Source: Fusobacteriaceae bacterium UBA2433 (lineage in GTDB: Bacteria; Fusobacteriota; Fusobacteriia; Fusobacteriales; Fusobacteriaceae). From it: a DNA stretch of 9,609 bases. How positions within the stretch are numbered: position 1 is the stretch's first letter; each line of letters opens with the position of its first letter. Under the pieces are notes generated by a model. That model ran no database searches and had not been told where the DNA came from. It saw only the letters and a program-made list of their open reading frames with translations. The DNA lies in assembly GCA_002342785.1 (NCBI GenBank), contig DDQV01000083.1:1-9609 (forward strand), read 5' to 3'. The position numbers and the translations under genes are program-made. Positions 1-6,173 of this stretch are shown here, piece after piece.

Positions 1-279
1 AATAATTTGATCTCAGAAAAAAAACATCTCTCTTTTATCTATCCTAAAAATGGAATGAAGATACAACCTATAAAGGATAATAACAGTACCATAAAAAAAG
101 TAAAAGTTATAATAAATAAAAATAATAGCAATCTAACTTATGATTGGTATGTAAATAAAAAATTTATAAAACGTGGAAATTCTACAGAGGAATTTTTAGA
201 ACTTCCACAAGGTGAAAATACAATTTTAGTTACTACAAATAATAATGGAAGTGCTAGTATAAAAATTTTAGTTAAATAG
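1..279 (+). CDS. pbpC: C-terminal end of probable penicillin-binding protein 1C (5'-truncated by window)
   Basis: The frame is open from the first base to TAG at 277-279, giving 92 visible residues and no credible internal start, so this is the end of a longer gene. The segment looks like the small beta-sandwich domain that closes bifunctional penicillin-binding protein 1C (BiPBP_C family). It has an opening LSFIYPKNGMKI strand, a central DWYVNKKFI resembling the 'W.vNg' motif, a LPQGENTILV turn and strand, and a final NGSASIKILVK strand. The known full-length protein is a membrane-anchored periplasmic glycosyltransferase/transpeptidase of peptidoglycan synthesis; neither catalytic domain is in the window. 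Asn- and Lys-rich codons match the AT-rich neighbours. The gene ends before the bidirectional terminator at 332-370. Alternatively it could be another extracytoplasmic Ig-like tail domain. The assignment rests on fold-like pattern only. Confidence 0.6.
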   Translation, partial: NNLISEKKHLSFIYPKNGMKIQPIKDNNSTIKKVKVIINKNNSNLTYDWYVNKKFIKRGNSTEEFLELPQGENTILVTTNNNGSASIKILVK

Positions 280-331
280 GAATAATCTACAATAAATTTT
301 AAATATTATAATTGAAACTGAGACTTAATAT

Positions 332-370
332 AAAAAGACCTAAGTATGATCAAAATACTTAGGTCTTTTT
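332..370. terminator. Bidirectional intrinsic terminator between convergent genes
   Basis: A perfect 16-bp inverted repeat (332-347 and 355-370) encloses a 7-base loop, GATCAAA. The stem core GACCTAAGTAT is flanked by A5 on one side and T5 on the other, so either strand yields a hairpin followed by a U-run. It sits between the stop of the pbpC-like gene (+) and the stop of the ADP-ribosylglycohydrolase gene (-) and can end both transcripts. Confidence 0.9.
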
Positions 371-397
371 GATATATATATTATTTTTTTAATTTTT

Positions 398-1261
398 TTA
401 AAAATTTATTCTCTCTAGACTACACATCTCATTTATCCATTCTTTAGGGATAGTATCTTCCCTATATGCTCCTATTATCATTCCTATAATGAGTCCTCTA
501 GCTGCTGAATCTCCCCCAGCCATAACATTATTTATCATAGCTTTTCTATAGTCTTCTGAATATTTCAAAATAAAATATATTGTAGCAGGAAATGCACCTC
601 CTACAGTACAAGCCTGCCCCATCTCTTTGATTGCTTGATCATAGGGTAGATCAAGATATTTTTTAGCAGTTTCTAATTTTTTACTAACATATGGATCTTT
701 CATATTTTTTTCAGCTAGTTCCATAGCTTTACTTGGTTTTTCACCATCTAAAACAGAATAGGCAGTACGAGCAAAAAATTCTGTTGCAGCAATAACTTTT
801 TCATTATTGTGAGTTACTTTAGTTTGACTAATAGAATCTTTTATTCCTTGTTCCTTATTAGGAGTACAATAAATAATTGGAGCTATCCTAGAAGCTCCCG
901 AAAGATCTGAAGAATCAGAACCCCATTCTTTTCCCTCTTTAATAGCAACGAGGGTAGCTTTTGTAGCGTGATCAATATAACCATCATAACTACCCATATG
1001 CTTAGCCCAAAAAATTTGAAAATTTTCCTTATTAAAAACTTTTTTTTCAGCAAGAAACTCTAAAAGAAGGAGAGTTTGATCTCCATAGTGGGTATGTTCA
1101 CCTTTTTTTCTGTTAGTATGAAAACTATCATCTAATGGATCATAAAGTTTATTGTATTCTCCAAAATTTTGTTTTATTTTATCACAATCATATATCCAAT
1201 GGGCTCCTAAAGAAAAAGCATCAGCTAATATTGAACCCAAAAGTAAACCTTTTTTATTCAT
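398..1261 (-). CDS. ADP-ribosylglycohydrolase-family protein with variant metal motifs
   Basis: The protein has 287 residues with the all-helical ADP-ribosylglycohydrolase (ARH/DraG, crystallin J1-like) pattern. It begins with the GLLLGSILADAFSLGAHW helix (5-22), then has HTHYGDQT (56-63), LSGASRIAPII (120-130), VTHNN (149-153), CTVGGAFPATIYFI (218-231) and AGGDSAARGLIIGMIIGA (248-265). Classical members bind two Mg ions through a (T)DD motif and a C-terminal GGDTD motif, and remove ADP-ribose from arginine or related adducts. Here these read GDQ (60-62) and GGDSAA (249-254), so several acidic ligands are replaced and the substrate, or even activity, is uncertain. No signal peptide is visible, so it is probably cytosolic. 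I chose the ATG at 1261 because AGAGGTGA lies 6 bases upstream; the in-frame GTG at 1270 falls inside that ribosome-binding site. It is divergent from the MFS gene and transcribed alone. Confidence 0.85.
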   Translation of the reverse strand: MNKKGLLLGSILADAFSLGAHWIYDCDKIKQNFGEYNKLYDPLDDSFHTNRKKGEHTHYGDQTLLLLEFLAEKKVFNKENFQIFWAKHMGSYDGYIDHATKATLVAIKEGKEWGSDSSDLSGASRIAPIIYCTPNKEQGIKDSISQTKVTHNNEKVIAATEFFARTAYSVLDGEKPSKAMELAEKNMKDPYVSKKLETAKKYLDLPYDQAIKEMGQACTVGGAFPATIYFILKYSEDYRKAMINNVMAGGDSAARGLIIGMIIGAYREDTIPKEWINEMCSLERINF

Positions 1262-1310
1262 AAAAATCACCTCTTAAAAAAATTTAAATCCATTTACTAT
1301 ATATACTTTC
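1260..1310. repeat. Direct repeat copy 1 (leader of the ADP-ribosylglycohydrolase gene)
   Basis: This segment, from ATAAAAATCACCTCTT to TATATACTTT, is nearly repeated at 1448-1499. This copy contains the working ribosome-binding site, start-codon edge and -10 box of the minus-strand gene. The two copies differ by a few substitutions and short indels, mostly at the ribosome-binding site and within the TATA tract. Confidence 0.65.
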
Positions 1311-1324
1311 AATTTTTTTTGCAA
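1296..1324 (-). promoter_or_regulatory. Probable promoter of the ADP-ribosylglycohydrolase gene
   Basis: On the minus strand, TTGCAA (1319-1324) is followed by a 17-base spacer and TATAGT (1296-1301), a good sigma70-type match. The -10 box lies about 35 bases upstream of the ATG at 1261, which leaves a short leader carrying the AGAGGTGA ribosome-binding site. Assigned by consensus reading only. Confidence 0.55.
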
Positions 1325-1447
1325 AAATCCTCTGATAATTTATAAAATATTTTGTTTTTACAATTTGTTTTATTTTATTTTAATGCTATACTTTAATGAG
1401 AACAATTTTTACTATTATACTTACTAGTGCTATGACACACATTTTTT

Positions 1448-1499
1448 ATAAAAATTATCTCTTAAAAAATTTAAATCTATTTAATATAGTATATACTTT
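1448..1499. repeat. Direct repeat copy 2 (degenerate leader duplicate)
   Basis: This is a second copy of the 1260-1310 segment in the same orientation, about 190 bases away. Read on the minus strand, the ribosome-binding site has decayed from GAGGTGA to GAGATAA and the ATG has become ATA, so it does not start a gene. The 137 bases between the copies hold no open frame that I can support. Confidence 0.6.
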
Positions 1500-1522
1500 T
1501 TTTTTATAAATTAGTTTATTTA

Positions 1523-1551
1523 TTGTAATTAAATTTAATTAGGTGTATACT
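1523..1551 (+). promoter_or_regulatory. Probable promoter of the MFS transporter gene, with a palindrome in the spacer
   Basis: TTGTAA (1523-1528), a 17-base spacer and TATACT (1546-1551) form a good sigma70-type promoter about 60 bases upstream of the MFS start. The spacer holds most of a perfect 16-bp palindrome, TAATTAAATTTAATTA (1526-1541), which overlaps the -35 box and could be an operator. In such AT-rich DNA the palindrome may also be chance. Confidence 0.5.
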
Positions 1552-1614
1552 TGTTTAATTTAATTTTAAATCAAGTTTTTCTGGAAATCCTATCTTATAA
1601 AAAAAAGAGGTCTT

Positions 1615-2823
1615 ATGAATTGGTCAGAGTTTAAAACAATGAAAAAAGAGATAAAAATATACTTTTTTATATTAGCTTTTGTAGCTTTAGCAAAGGGTAT
1701 GAGTGATGGAATATTTTCTAATTATTTTAAAGATGCATATAATATTTCTGCATTTCAAAGGGGAATTATTGAATTTCCTCGTGAAACACCAGGAATGATT
1801 GCCATCCTTGTTATTGCATTATTAGCATCATTAAACGATATACGAGTAGCAATATTTGCACAAACACTCGGTATAATTGGAATCATTGTTTTAGGAATTT
1901 TTACTCCTCAATTTTCAGTGATGCTTTTCTTTTTATTTCTTAATTCTTTGGGAGCACATATATTTATGCCCCTTGCTGATGGTATTGGGATATCCCTGGT
2001 AGAACAAGATAAATTAGGAATGCGTATGGGACAATTTAAAGGTACATCTGTTACTTTTTTAATGTTATCATCTTCTATTGTTTTTGTCTGTTTCAAATTA
2101 AATATCTTTAGTTTTGTTACAACTATTAAATGGCCATTTATACTAGCAGGAATTTTTTTAACAGTAGTATTAGGACTCTTAATTTTTTTAGATAAAACCA
2201 TGGATCACCCAGTTATCCACCATAAAAAAATAAAATTTATTTTTAGAAAAGAATATAAATTCTATTATATATTAGTTATCTTATACGGTGTCCAAAAACA
2301 AATTATGTTAGTTTATGGTCCTTGGGTACTTATCTCTATATTGGGAAAAAAAGCAGATACCCTTGCTTTATTATCTATTGTAGGAGCGTTTATTGGAATA
2401 TTTTTCATTCCAGCCTTAGGACGATGGTTAGATAGATTTGGTGTAAAAAAATTATTATATGCAGATGGAATCTCATTTGTAGGAGTTTATTTATTATTTG
2501 GATTACTCACAACCGGTTATGTTACTGGTACATTATCAACAGTAGGATGGCCAGTATTATTAGGTTATCTAATGGTTATCCTAGATAAAATTTCTACACA
2601 AATGACTTTTATTAGAACTGTATATTTAAAAAATATAGCAGTTGATTCATCAGAAATTATTCCTACACTTTCCCTTGGTATGAGTATGGATCATTTTGTT
2701 TCTATTACTTGTGCTATCTTAAGTGGTTTGGTTTGGAGCCTTTGGGGTCCTCAATATATATTTTATTTTGCTGCTATTATCTCCCTTGGAAATGTTTATG
2801 TAGCTTATAGAGTAAAACTATAA
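1615..2823 (+). CDS. Major facilitator superfamily (MFS) transporter
   Basis: This 402-residue integral membrane protein has about twelve hydrophobic segments in two six-helix halves, split by a basic cytoplasmic loop near residues 194-215 (HPVIHHKKIKFIFRKEYK). The second half carries a recognisable MFS motif-A loop, GRWLDRFGVKKLL (269-281). The equivalent loop in the first half is divergent (LASLNDIRVAIF, 71-82). RMGQFKGTSVTF (137-148) is typical of the helix 4-5 region. MFS proteins are secondary carriers driven by ion gradients in the cytoplasmic membrane; the substrate cannot be read from sequence. I kept the ATG at 1615 because AAGAGG lies just before it at an unusually short spacing of 4 bases. 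The in-frame ATG at 1639 has no ribosome-binding site. It is monocistronic, divergent from the ADP-ribosylglycohydrolase gene and convergent with the yihY-like gene. Confidence 0.85.
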   Translation: MNWSEFKTMKKEIKIYFFILAFVALAKGMSDGIFSNYFKDAYNISAFQRGIIEFPRETPGMIAILVIALLASLNDIRVAIFAQTLGIIGIIVLGIFTPQFSVMLFFLFLNSLGAHIFMPLADGIGISLVEQDKLGMRMGQFKGTSVTFLMLSSSIVFVCFKLNIFSFVTTIKWPFILAGIFLTVVLGLLIFLDKTMDHPVIHHKKIKFIFRKEYKFYYILVILYGVQKQIMLVYGPWVLISILGKKADTLALLSIVGAFIGIFFIPALGRWLDRFGVKKLLYADGISFVGVYLLFGLLTTGYVTGTLSTVGWPVLLGYLMVILDKISTQMTFIRTVYLKNIAVDSSEIIPTLSLGMSMDHFVSITCAILSGLVWSLWGPQYIFYFAAIISLGNVYVAYRVKL

Positions 2824-2829
2824 TAAAAT

Positions 2830-2880
2830 AAAAAAAGTCAGAACCTATCCTACTTAAATAGTAGAAGGTTCTGACAAAAA
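2830..2880 (-). terminator. Terminator of the yihY-like gene (minus strand)
   Basis: GTCAGAACCT (2837-2846) pairs with AGGTTCTGAC (2866-2875), and an inner CTACT/AGTAG stem encloses a TAAAT loop. On the minus strand the hairpin is followed directly by a run of seven T. On the plus strand it is followed by A5, so it lacks the U-tract needed for efficient intrinsic termination of the MFS transcript. Confidence 0.8.
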
Positions 2881-2887
2881 TATAATT

Positions 2888-4165
2888 CTAATCTATATCC
2901 AATTTTAAAACTTCTAAATCTTTTAATAGCAGATCATATTCAAAATTACTTATAGCCATCTCTATTTTTTCTAATATCTCTTTGGATTCATCTCCTACTT
3001 TTTGATTATACCCTATCTCTGTAATTTGAGATATAATATACCCAATAGATAAAATTTCTACATTTTTAGAAAGTTTATATCTTCTTTCATCACTAGATGT
3101 AACAATCTCAACTATAAATTTTAATTTTGATAACATATTTAGGATATCTTGAGTTATTCCTATGGAGATCCCCAATTTATAGGATAATTTATTTGTACTG
3201 AGTGGTCTCTCATTTTCCTCATAATTTTTTATAAAATAATATATACATATAATAGATAGATCTCTCTTAGATGAAAAACTCAGATTTATCTCATTTATAG
3301 TATAGGAATATTTATAGGAATTTTGAATTATAAATGAAAGGTGAGCTCCTAACAAAATAATAAACCATACTATTTTTTGCCACAATATAAATATTGGAAT
3401 AAGGGAAAAACTTCCATAAACAGCATTATAATTTAATAAACTAAGTTGTAGATAGATAAAAATAGATTGAGTTATCTGAAATACTATCCCAGAAAATAAT
3501 CCTGCTGTAAATGCTGTCGATAATTTAACTTTTGTATTTGGAATAATTAAATATATTAGGGTAAAAAATATTATAATTAAAATTTGTGGAATAAAATTTA
3601 ATATTCCTATCAATCCTGGATGTATTTTTAATATAAAGATCTTAAGTATTGCTGAAAATCCATTCGATAAAACTATGATCAATGGAAATAAAAATATTAA
3701 TGACATATAATCTGTTAGTTTTCTTACGAAACTTCTAGATTCTTCAACCTTCCATATCTCGTTAAAAGATTTTTCTACTGCAGAAAAGATCTTTATAACA
3801 GACCAAATTAAAAATAAAAAACCTGTTCCTGCTATCAATTCACCCTTGGCATTTTCTAAAGTTCTATGGGAAAAAATTAAAATTTGATCTAAAATTTCAT
3901 CCTGTAAAAAAAAGGTTTTATATAGCTCATCTCTAATTAGTTTTTCTATTCCAAATCCTTTGGTTACAACAAAGGCTATGGCTATCACAGGAACAATTGT
4001 CAAAAGAGAATAAAATGTTAATGCAGAAGACCAAAGATCAGATCTACTTTTTTTATAATTTTCAAATGTAAATATAATTAATTTTAATATTTTAAAAATA
4101 AATTTATTACTCTCACTAATTTGCTTTCTTATATCCTTTATAAATTTTTTTATATTTAATTCCAC
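2888..4165 (-). CDS. YihY/BrkB-family (UPF0761) membrane protein with C-terminal winged-helix-like domain
   Basis: The protein has 425 residues. Residues about 40-285 form the six-helix YihY/BrkB core (once misassigned as RNase BN). The hallmarks are SALTFYSLLTIVPVIAIAF (47-65), FLIWSVIKIFSAVEKSFNEIW (118-138) and the signature YGSFSLIPIFILW..IVWFIILLGAHLSF (250-279). The family lies in the inner membrane and its molecular function is not settled. Residues about 300-380 look soluble and resemble a winged helix-turn-helix: PLSTNKLSYKLGISIGITQDI, then a helix NMLSKLKFIVEI and a wing with DERRYKLS. An acidic, helical tail follows to residue 425. Similar C-terminal extensions occur in longer family members. 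The start is GTG at 4165, with AGGGAG 9 bases upstream; no better ATG is near. It ends at its own terminator and is divergent from fabV. Confidence 0.85.
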   Translation of the reverse strand: MELNIKKFIKDIRKQISESNKFIFKILKLIIFTFENYKKSRSDLWSSALTFYSLLTIVPVIAIAFVVTKGFGIEKLIRDELYKTFFLQDEILDQILIFSHRTLENAKGELIAGTGFLFLIWSVIKIFSAVEKSFNEIWKVEESRSFVRKLTDYMSLIFLFPLIIVLSNGFSAILKIFILKIHPGLIGILNFIPQILIIIFFTLIYLIIPNTKVKLSTAFTAGLFSGIVFQITQSIFIYLQLSLLNYNAVYGSFSLIPIFILWQKIVWFIILLGAHLSFIIQNSYKYSYTINEINLSFSSKRDLSIICIYYFIKNYEENERPLSTNKLSYKLGISIGITQDILNMLSKLKFIVEIVTSSDERRYKLSKNVEILSIGYIISQITEIGYNQKVGDESKEILEKIEMAISNFEYDLLLKDLEVLKLDID

Positions 4166-4522
4166 TTGCCCCAGCTCCCTAGAAAGATCTTTTTTTTATC
4201 TTACTAAATATATATTTATATTATTTTACTCCTAAAAATAATATATTCCTATTAAAGATCTACTTTTTTTCTATTTTTAAGTTTATTATAAATTAAGCCA
4301 ATTAAATTGTCTACAAAAGATCAAATGAAAAAATTTTATATTTCTTTATATTTAATAAAAATAAACATTTTAAGGGAAAATTGTTATCTATAAAACTTAA
4401 GTTATAAAATTAACAATAAATATTGGATTATATTAAAGATTTAATTAAGATAGATATTATAAATTATCTTGTAAATATACTAAATATTATGATAAACTAA
4501 TCAAACGGAGGTGTTTTTAAAC
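4166..4522. promoter_or_regulatory. Divergent intergenic region between the yihY-like gene and fabV
   Basis: This 357-base, very AT-rich region has no supported gene and must hold promoters in both directions. For fabV a possible sigma70-type promoter is TTGTTA (4381-4386), a 16-base spacer and TATAAA (4403-4408). The spacer contains the perfect 10-bp palindrome AACTTAAGTT (4394-4403). Another -10-like TATGAT lies at 4488-4493 without a good -35. For the minus-strand gene I see no convincing promoter; its leader contains the palindrome AAAGATCTTT (4183-4192). All site calls here are weak. Confidence 0.25.
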
Positions 4523-5719
4523 ATGATAATTAAACCAAGAGTGAGAGGAAGTTTAGCTCTAAATTGCCATCCTATAGGATGTAAGAAAATAATCGAAGAT
4601 CAAATTGAGATTGCAAAAACAAATAAACAATATAAAGGTGCAAAAAAAGTATTGATTTTAGGAGCGTCCTCAGGTTATGGATTAGCTACTAGAATTTCAT
4701 TAGCATTTGGTGGAAGTAAATCTGACACTATTGGAGTTTCATTTGAAAAAGAAGGAACAGTAAAAAAAGTTGGAAGTGCTGGTTGGTACAACAATATATG
4801 GTTTAAAGAAAAAGCCGAAGAAGAAGGTTTAATTGCTAAAAACTTTATTGGAGATGCATTTTCCCATGAGATGAGAAAAGAAGTCGTTGAATATATAAAA
4901 AATGAATTTGGTGGAAAGATAGATCTTTTAATATACAGTGTTGCTTCTGGAGTAAGACAAGATCCAGATACTGGAATTGTTCATAGATCTGCTATCAAAC
5001 CTATAAATGAAGAATTTAATGGTTATACATTAAATATTCAAAAAGAAGAGATAGAGTATATGAGTGTTGATCCTGCAACAGAGGAAGAAGTTGCAAATAC
5101 TGTTAAAGTAATGGGTGGAGAAGATTGGAGTCATTGGGTAAAAACTTTGGTAGATGAAGATCTATGTAATGAAGGTTTCAAAAGTTTAGCATATTCATAT
5201 ATTGGTGGAGATATTACTCGTGCTGTATATAGAGATGGAACTATTGGTAGAGCAAAGGAACATTTAGAAAAAAGTGCCATTGAATTAAATACTTTAGTTA
5301 GTGAAAAATTACGTGGGCAAGTATATACCTCTGTTAATAGAGCTATTACTACAAAAGCTAGTGCATTTATCCCCTGTTTTTCTATCTATGCTTCTGTATT
5401 ATTTAAAGTCATGGCAGAACAAGGAAAGGAAGAATCATGTATGGAACATACTCATAGACTCCTTGCTGATATGGTTTATGGAGATACGCCTAATTTCGAT
5501 ACACAAAATAGAATGAGACCAGATTCTTGGGAATTAAGTAATGATATTCAAGAAAAAAGTATAAATATATATAAAAATATTACAGAAGAAAATTTTAAAG
5601 AACTATGTGACTTCAAATTATATAAAAAATATTTTATGAATTTAAATGGTTTTGAAGCTGATGGAATTGACTATGATGAAGATGTAGATTTAGAGTGGCT
5701 ATCAACTTTAAGACCTTAA
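4523..5719 (+). CDS. fabV: Enoyl-ACP reductase FabV / trans-2-enoyl-CoA reductase (TER)
   Basis: This 398-residue enzyme of the FabV/TER branch of the short-chain dehydrogenase superfamily matches the family length (about 400). It opens with MIIKPRVRGSLALNCHP, then has the nucleotide-binding loop GASSGYG (47-53), SFEKEG with acidic E75 (expected to favour NADH), GDAFS (110-114), and LIYSVASG (136-143). The family catalytic Y-x8-K is YRDGTIGRAK (Y236, K245), preceded by the conserved YSYIGG (224-229). The reaction is NAD(P)H-dependent reduction of a trans-2-enoyl thioester. Relatives act either on enoyl-ACP in fatty acid synthesis or on crotonyl-CoA in butyrate formation, and sequence alone does not separate these. 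The start is ATG 4523, with GGAGGTG (4507-4513) 9 bases upstream; an upstream in-frame GTG at 4511 lies within that site. No clear terminator follows, so read-through into ptsH is possible. Confidence 0.92.
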   Translation: MIIKPRVRGSLALNCHPIGCKKIIEDQIEIAKTNKQYKGAKKVLILGASSGYGLATRISLAFGGSKSDTIGVSFEKEGTVKKVGSAGWYNNIWFKEKAEEEGLIAKNFIGDAFSHEMRKEVVEYIKNEFGGKIDLLIYSVASGVRQDPDTGIVHRSAIKPINEEFNGYTLNIQKEEIEYMSVDPATEEEVANTVKVMGGEDWSHWVKTLVDEDLCNEGFKSLAYSYIGGDITRAVYRDGTIGRAKEHLEKSAIELNTLVSEKLRGQVYTSVNRAITTKASAFIPCFSIYASVLFKVMAEQGKEESCMEHTHRLLADMVYGDTPNFDTQNRMRPDSWELSNDIQEKSINIYKNITEENFKELCDFKLYKKYFMNLNGFEADGIDYDEDVDLEWLSTLRP

Positions 5720-5770
5720 GTTCTATTCCCGGATAATATAGGCTTTTTAAATATATTTTAGTGAAATTGT

Positions 5771-5799
5771 TTGCACTTTTTTTTGAATTATGATATTCT
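5771..5799 (+). promoter_or_regulatory. Probable ptsH promoter with extended -10
   Basis: TTGCAC (5771-5776), a 17-base spacer and TATTCT (5794-5799) are joined by a TGA immediately before the -10 box, giving an extended -10 element. It lies about 45 bases upstream of the ptsH start and would let ptsH-ptsI be transcribed independently of fabV. The T8 run in the spacer is unusual. Consensus reading only. Confidence 0.55.
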
Positions 5800-5843
5800 A
5801 AATTTGTAGAAACATTTATTCAAATTATTAGGAGGATTAAAAA

Positions 5844-6107
5844 ATGGCATCTAAAACAGTAGAAATAACAAATGACACAGGATTACATACAAGACCAGGA
5901 AATGAATTTGTAACTGTAGCTAAAACTTTTGAATCAGCAATTGAAGTTGAAAATGAATCTGGTAAAAAAGTTAAAGGAACATCTTTATTAAAATTATTAT
6001 CTTTAGGAATAAAAAAAGGAACTAAAGTTACTGTTCATGCAGAAGGATCAGACGCTGAAACTGCTGTTGAAAAATTAACAGATCTTTTAGCAAACTTAAG
6101 AGACTAA
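5844..6107 (+). CDS. ptsH: Phosphocarrier protein HPr
   Basis: The 87-residue cytosolic HPr of the phosphoenolpyruvate:sugar phosphotransferase system accepts phosphate from enzyme I on His15 and passes it to sugar-specific EIIA domains. The active-site loop is GLHTRPG (13-19). It differs from the common GLHARPA by Thr16 and Gly19, but His15 and Arg17 are intact. The regulatory-serine region is KGTSLLKLLSLGI (44-56): Ser47 aligns with Ser46 of Gram-positive HPr, so HPr kinase regulation is possible but not shown. The conserved KKGTKVTVHAEG (57-68) and the closing helix ETAVEKLTDLLANL are present. The start has GGAGG 8 bases upstream. It is followed by a strong hairpin and then ptsI, the usual partner order. 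Confidence 0.97.
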   Translation: MASKTVEITNDTGLHTRPGNEFVTVAKTFESAIEVENESGKKVKGTSLLKLLSLGIKKGTKVTVHAEGSDAETAVEKLTDLLANLRD

Positions 6108-6113
6108 TCACTT

Positions 6114-6144
6114 AAGATAGAAGGTTTGCCTTCTATCTTTTTTT
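6114..6144 (+). terminator. Intercistronic hairpin terminator/attenuator between ptsH and ptsI
   Basis: AAGATAGAAGG (6114-6124) and CCTTCTATCTT (6129-6139) form a perfect 11-bp stem with a TTTG loop, followed by a T-run to 6144. It looks like a full intrinsic terminator, yet it lies only 30 bases before the ptsI start. No separate ptsI promoter is visible, so partial read-through would give more HPr than enzyme I. The stem could also stabilise the 3' end of ptsH mRNA. Confidence 0.85.
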
Positions 6145-6173
6145 ATCTTTTTTATTATTATGGAGGTTTTAAA

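Noticed and set aside
1908..2201. Minus-strand open frame of 97 codons inside the MFS gene
   Set aside because: Lies wholly inside a clear transporter gene on the other strand, has no ribosome-binding site and no recognisable motif; a shadow frame.
5301..5516. Plus-strand 71-codon open frame inside fabV
   Set aside because: Out-of-frame shadow across conserved fabV sequence.
6126..6173. Upstream start giving enzyme I sixteen extra residues
   Set aside because: The extension begins inside the ptsH terminator loop and lacks a ribosome-binding site; ATG 6174 has GGAGG and matches the family N-terminus.
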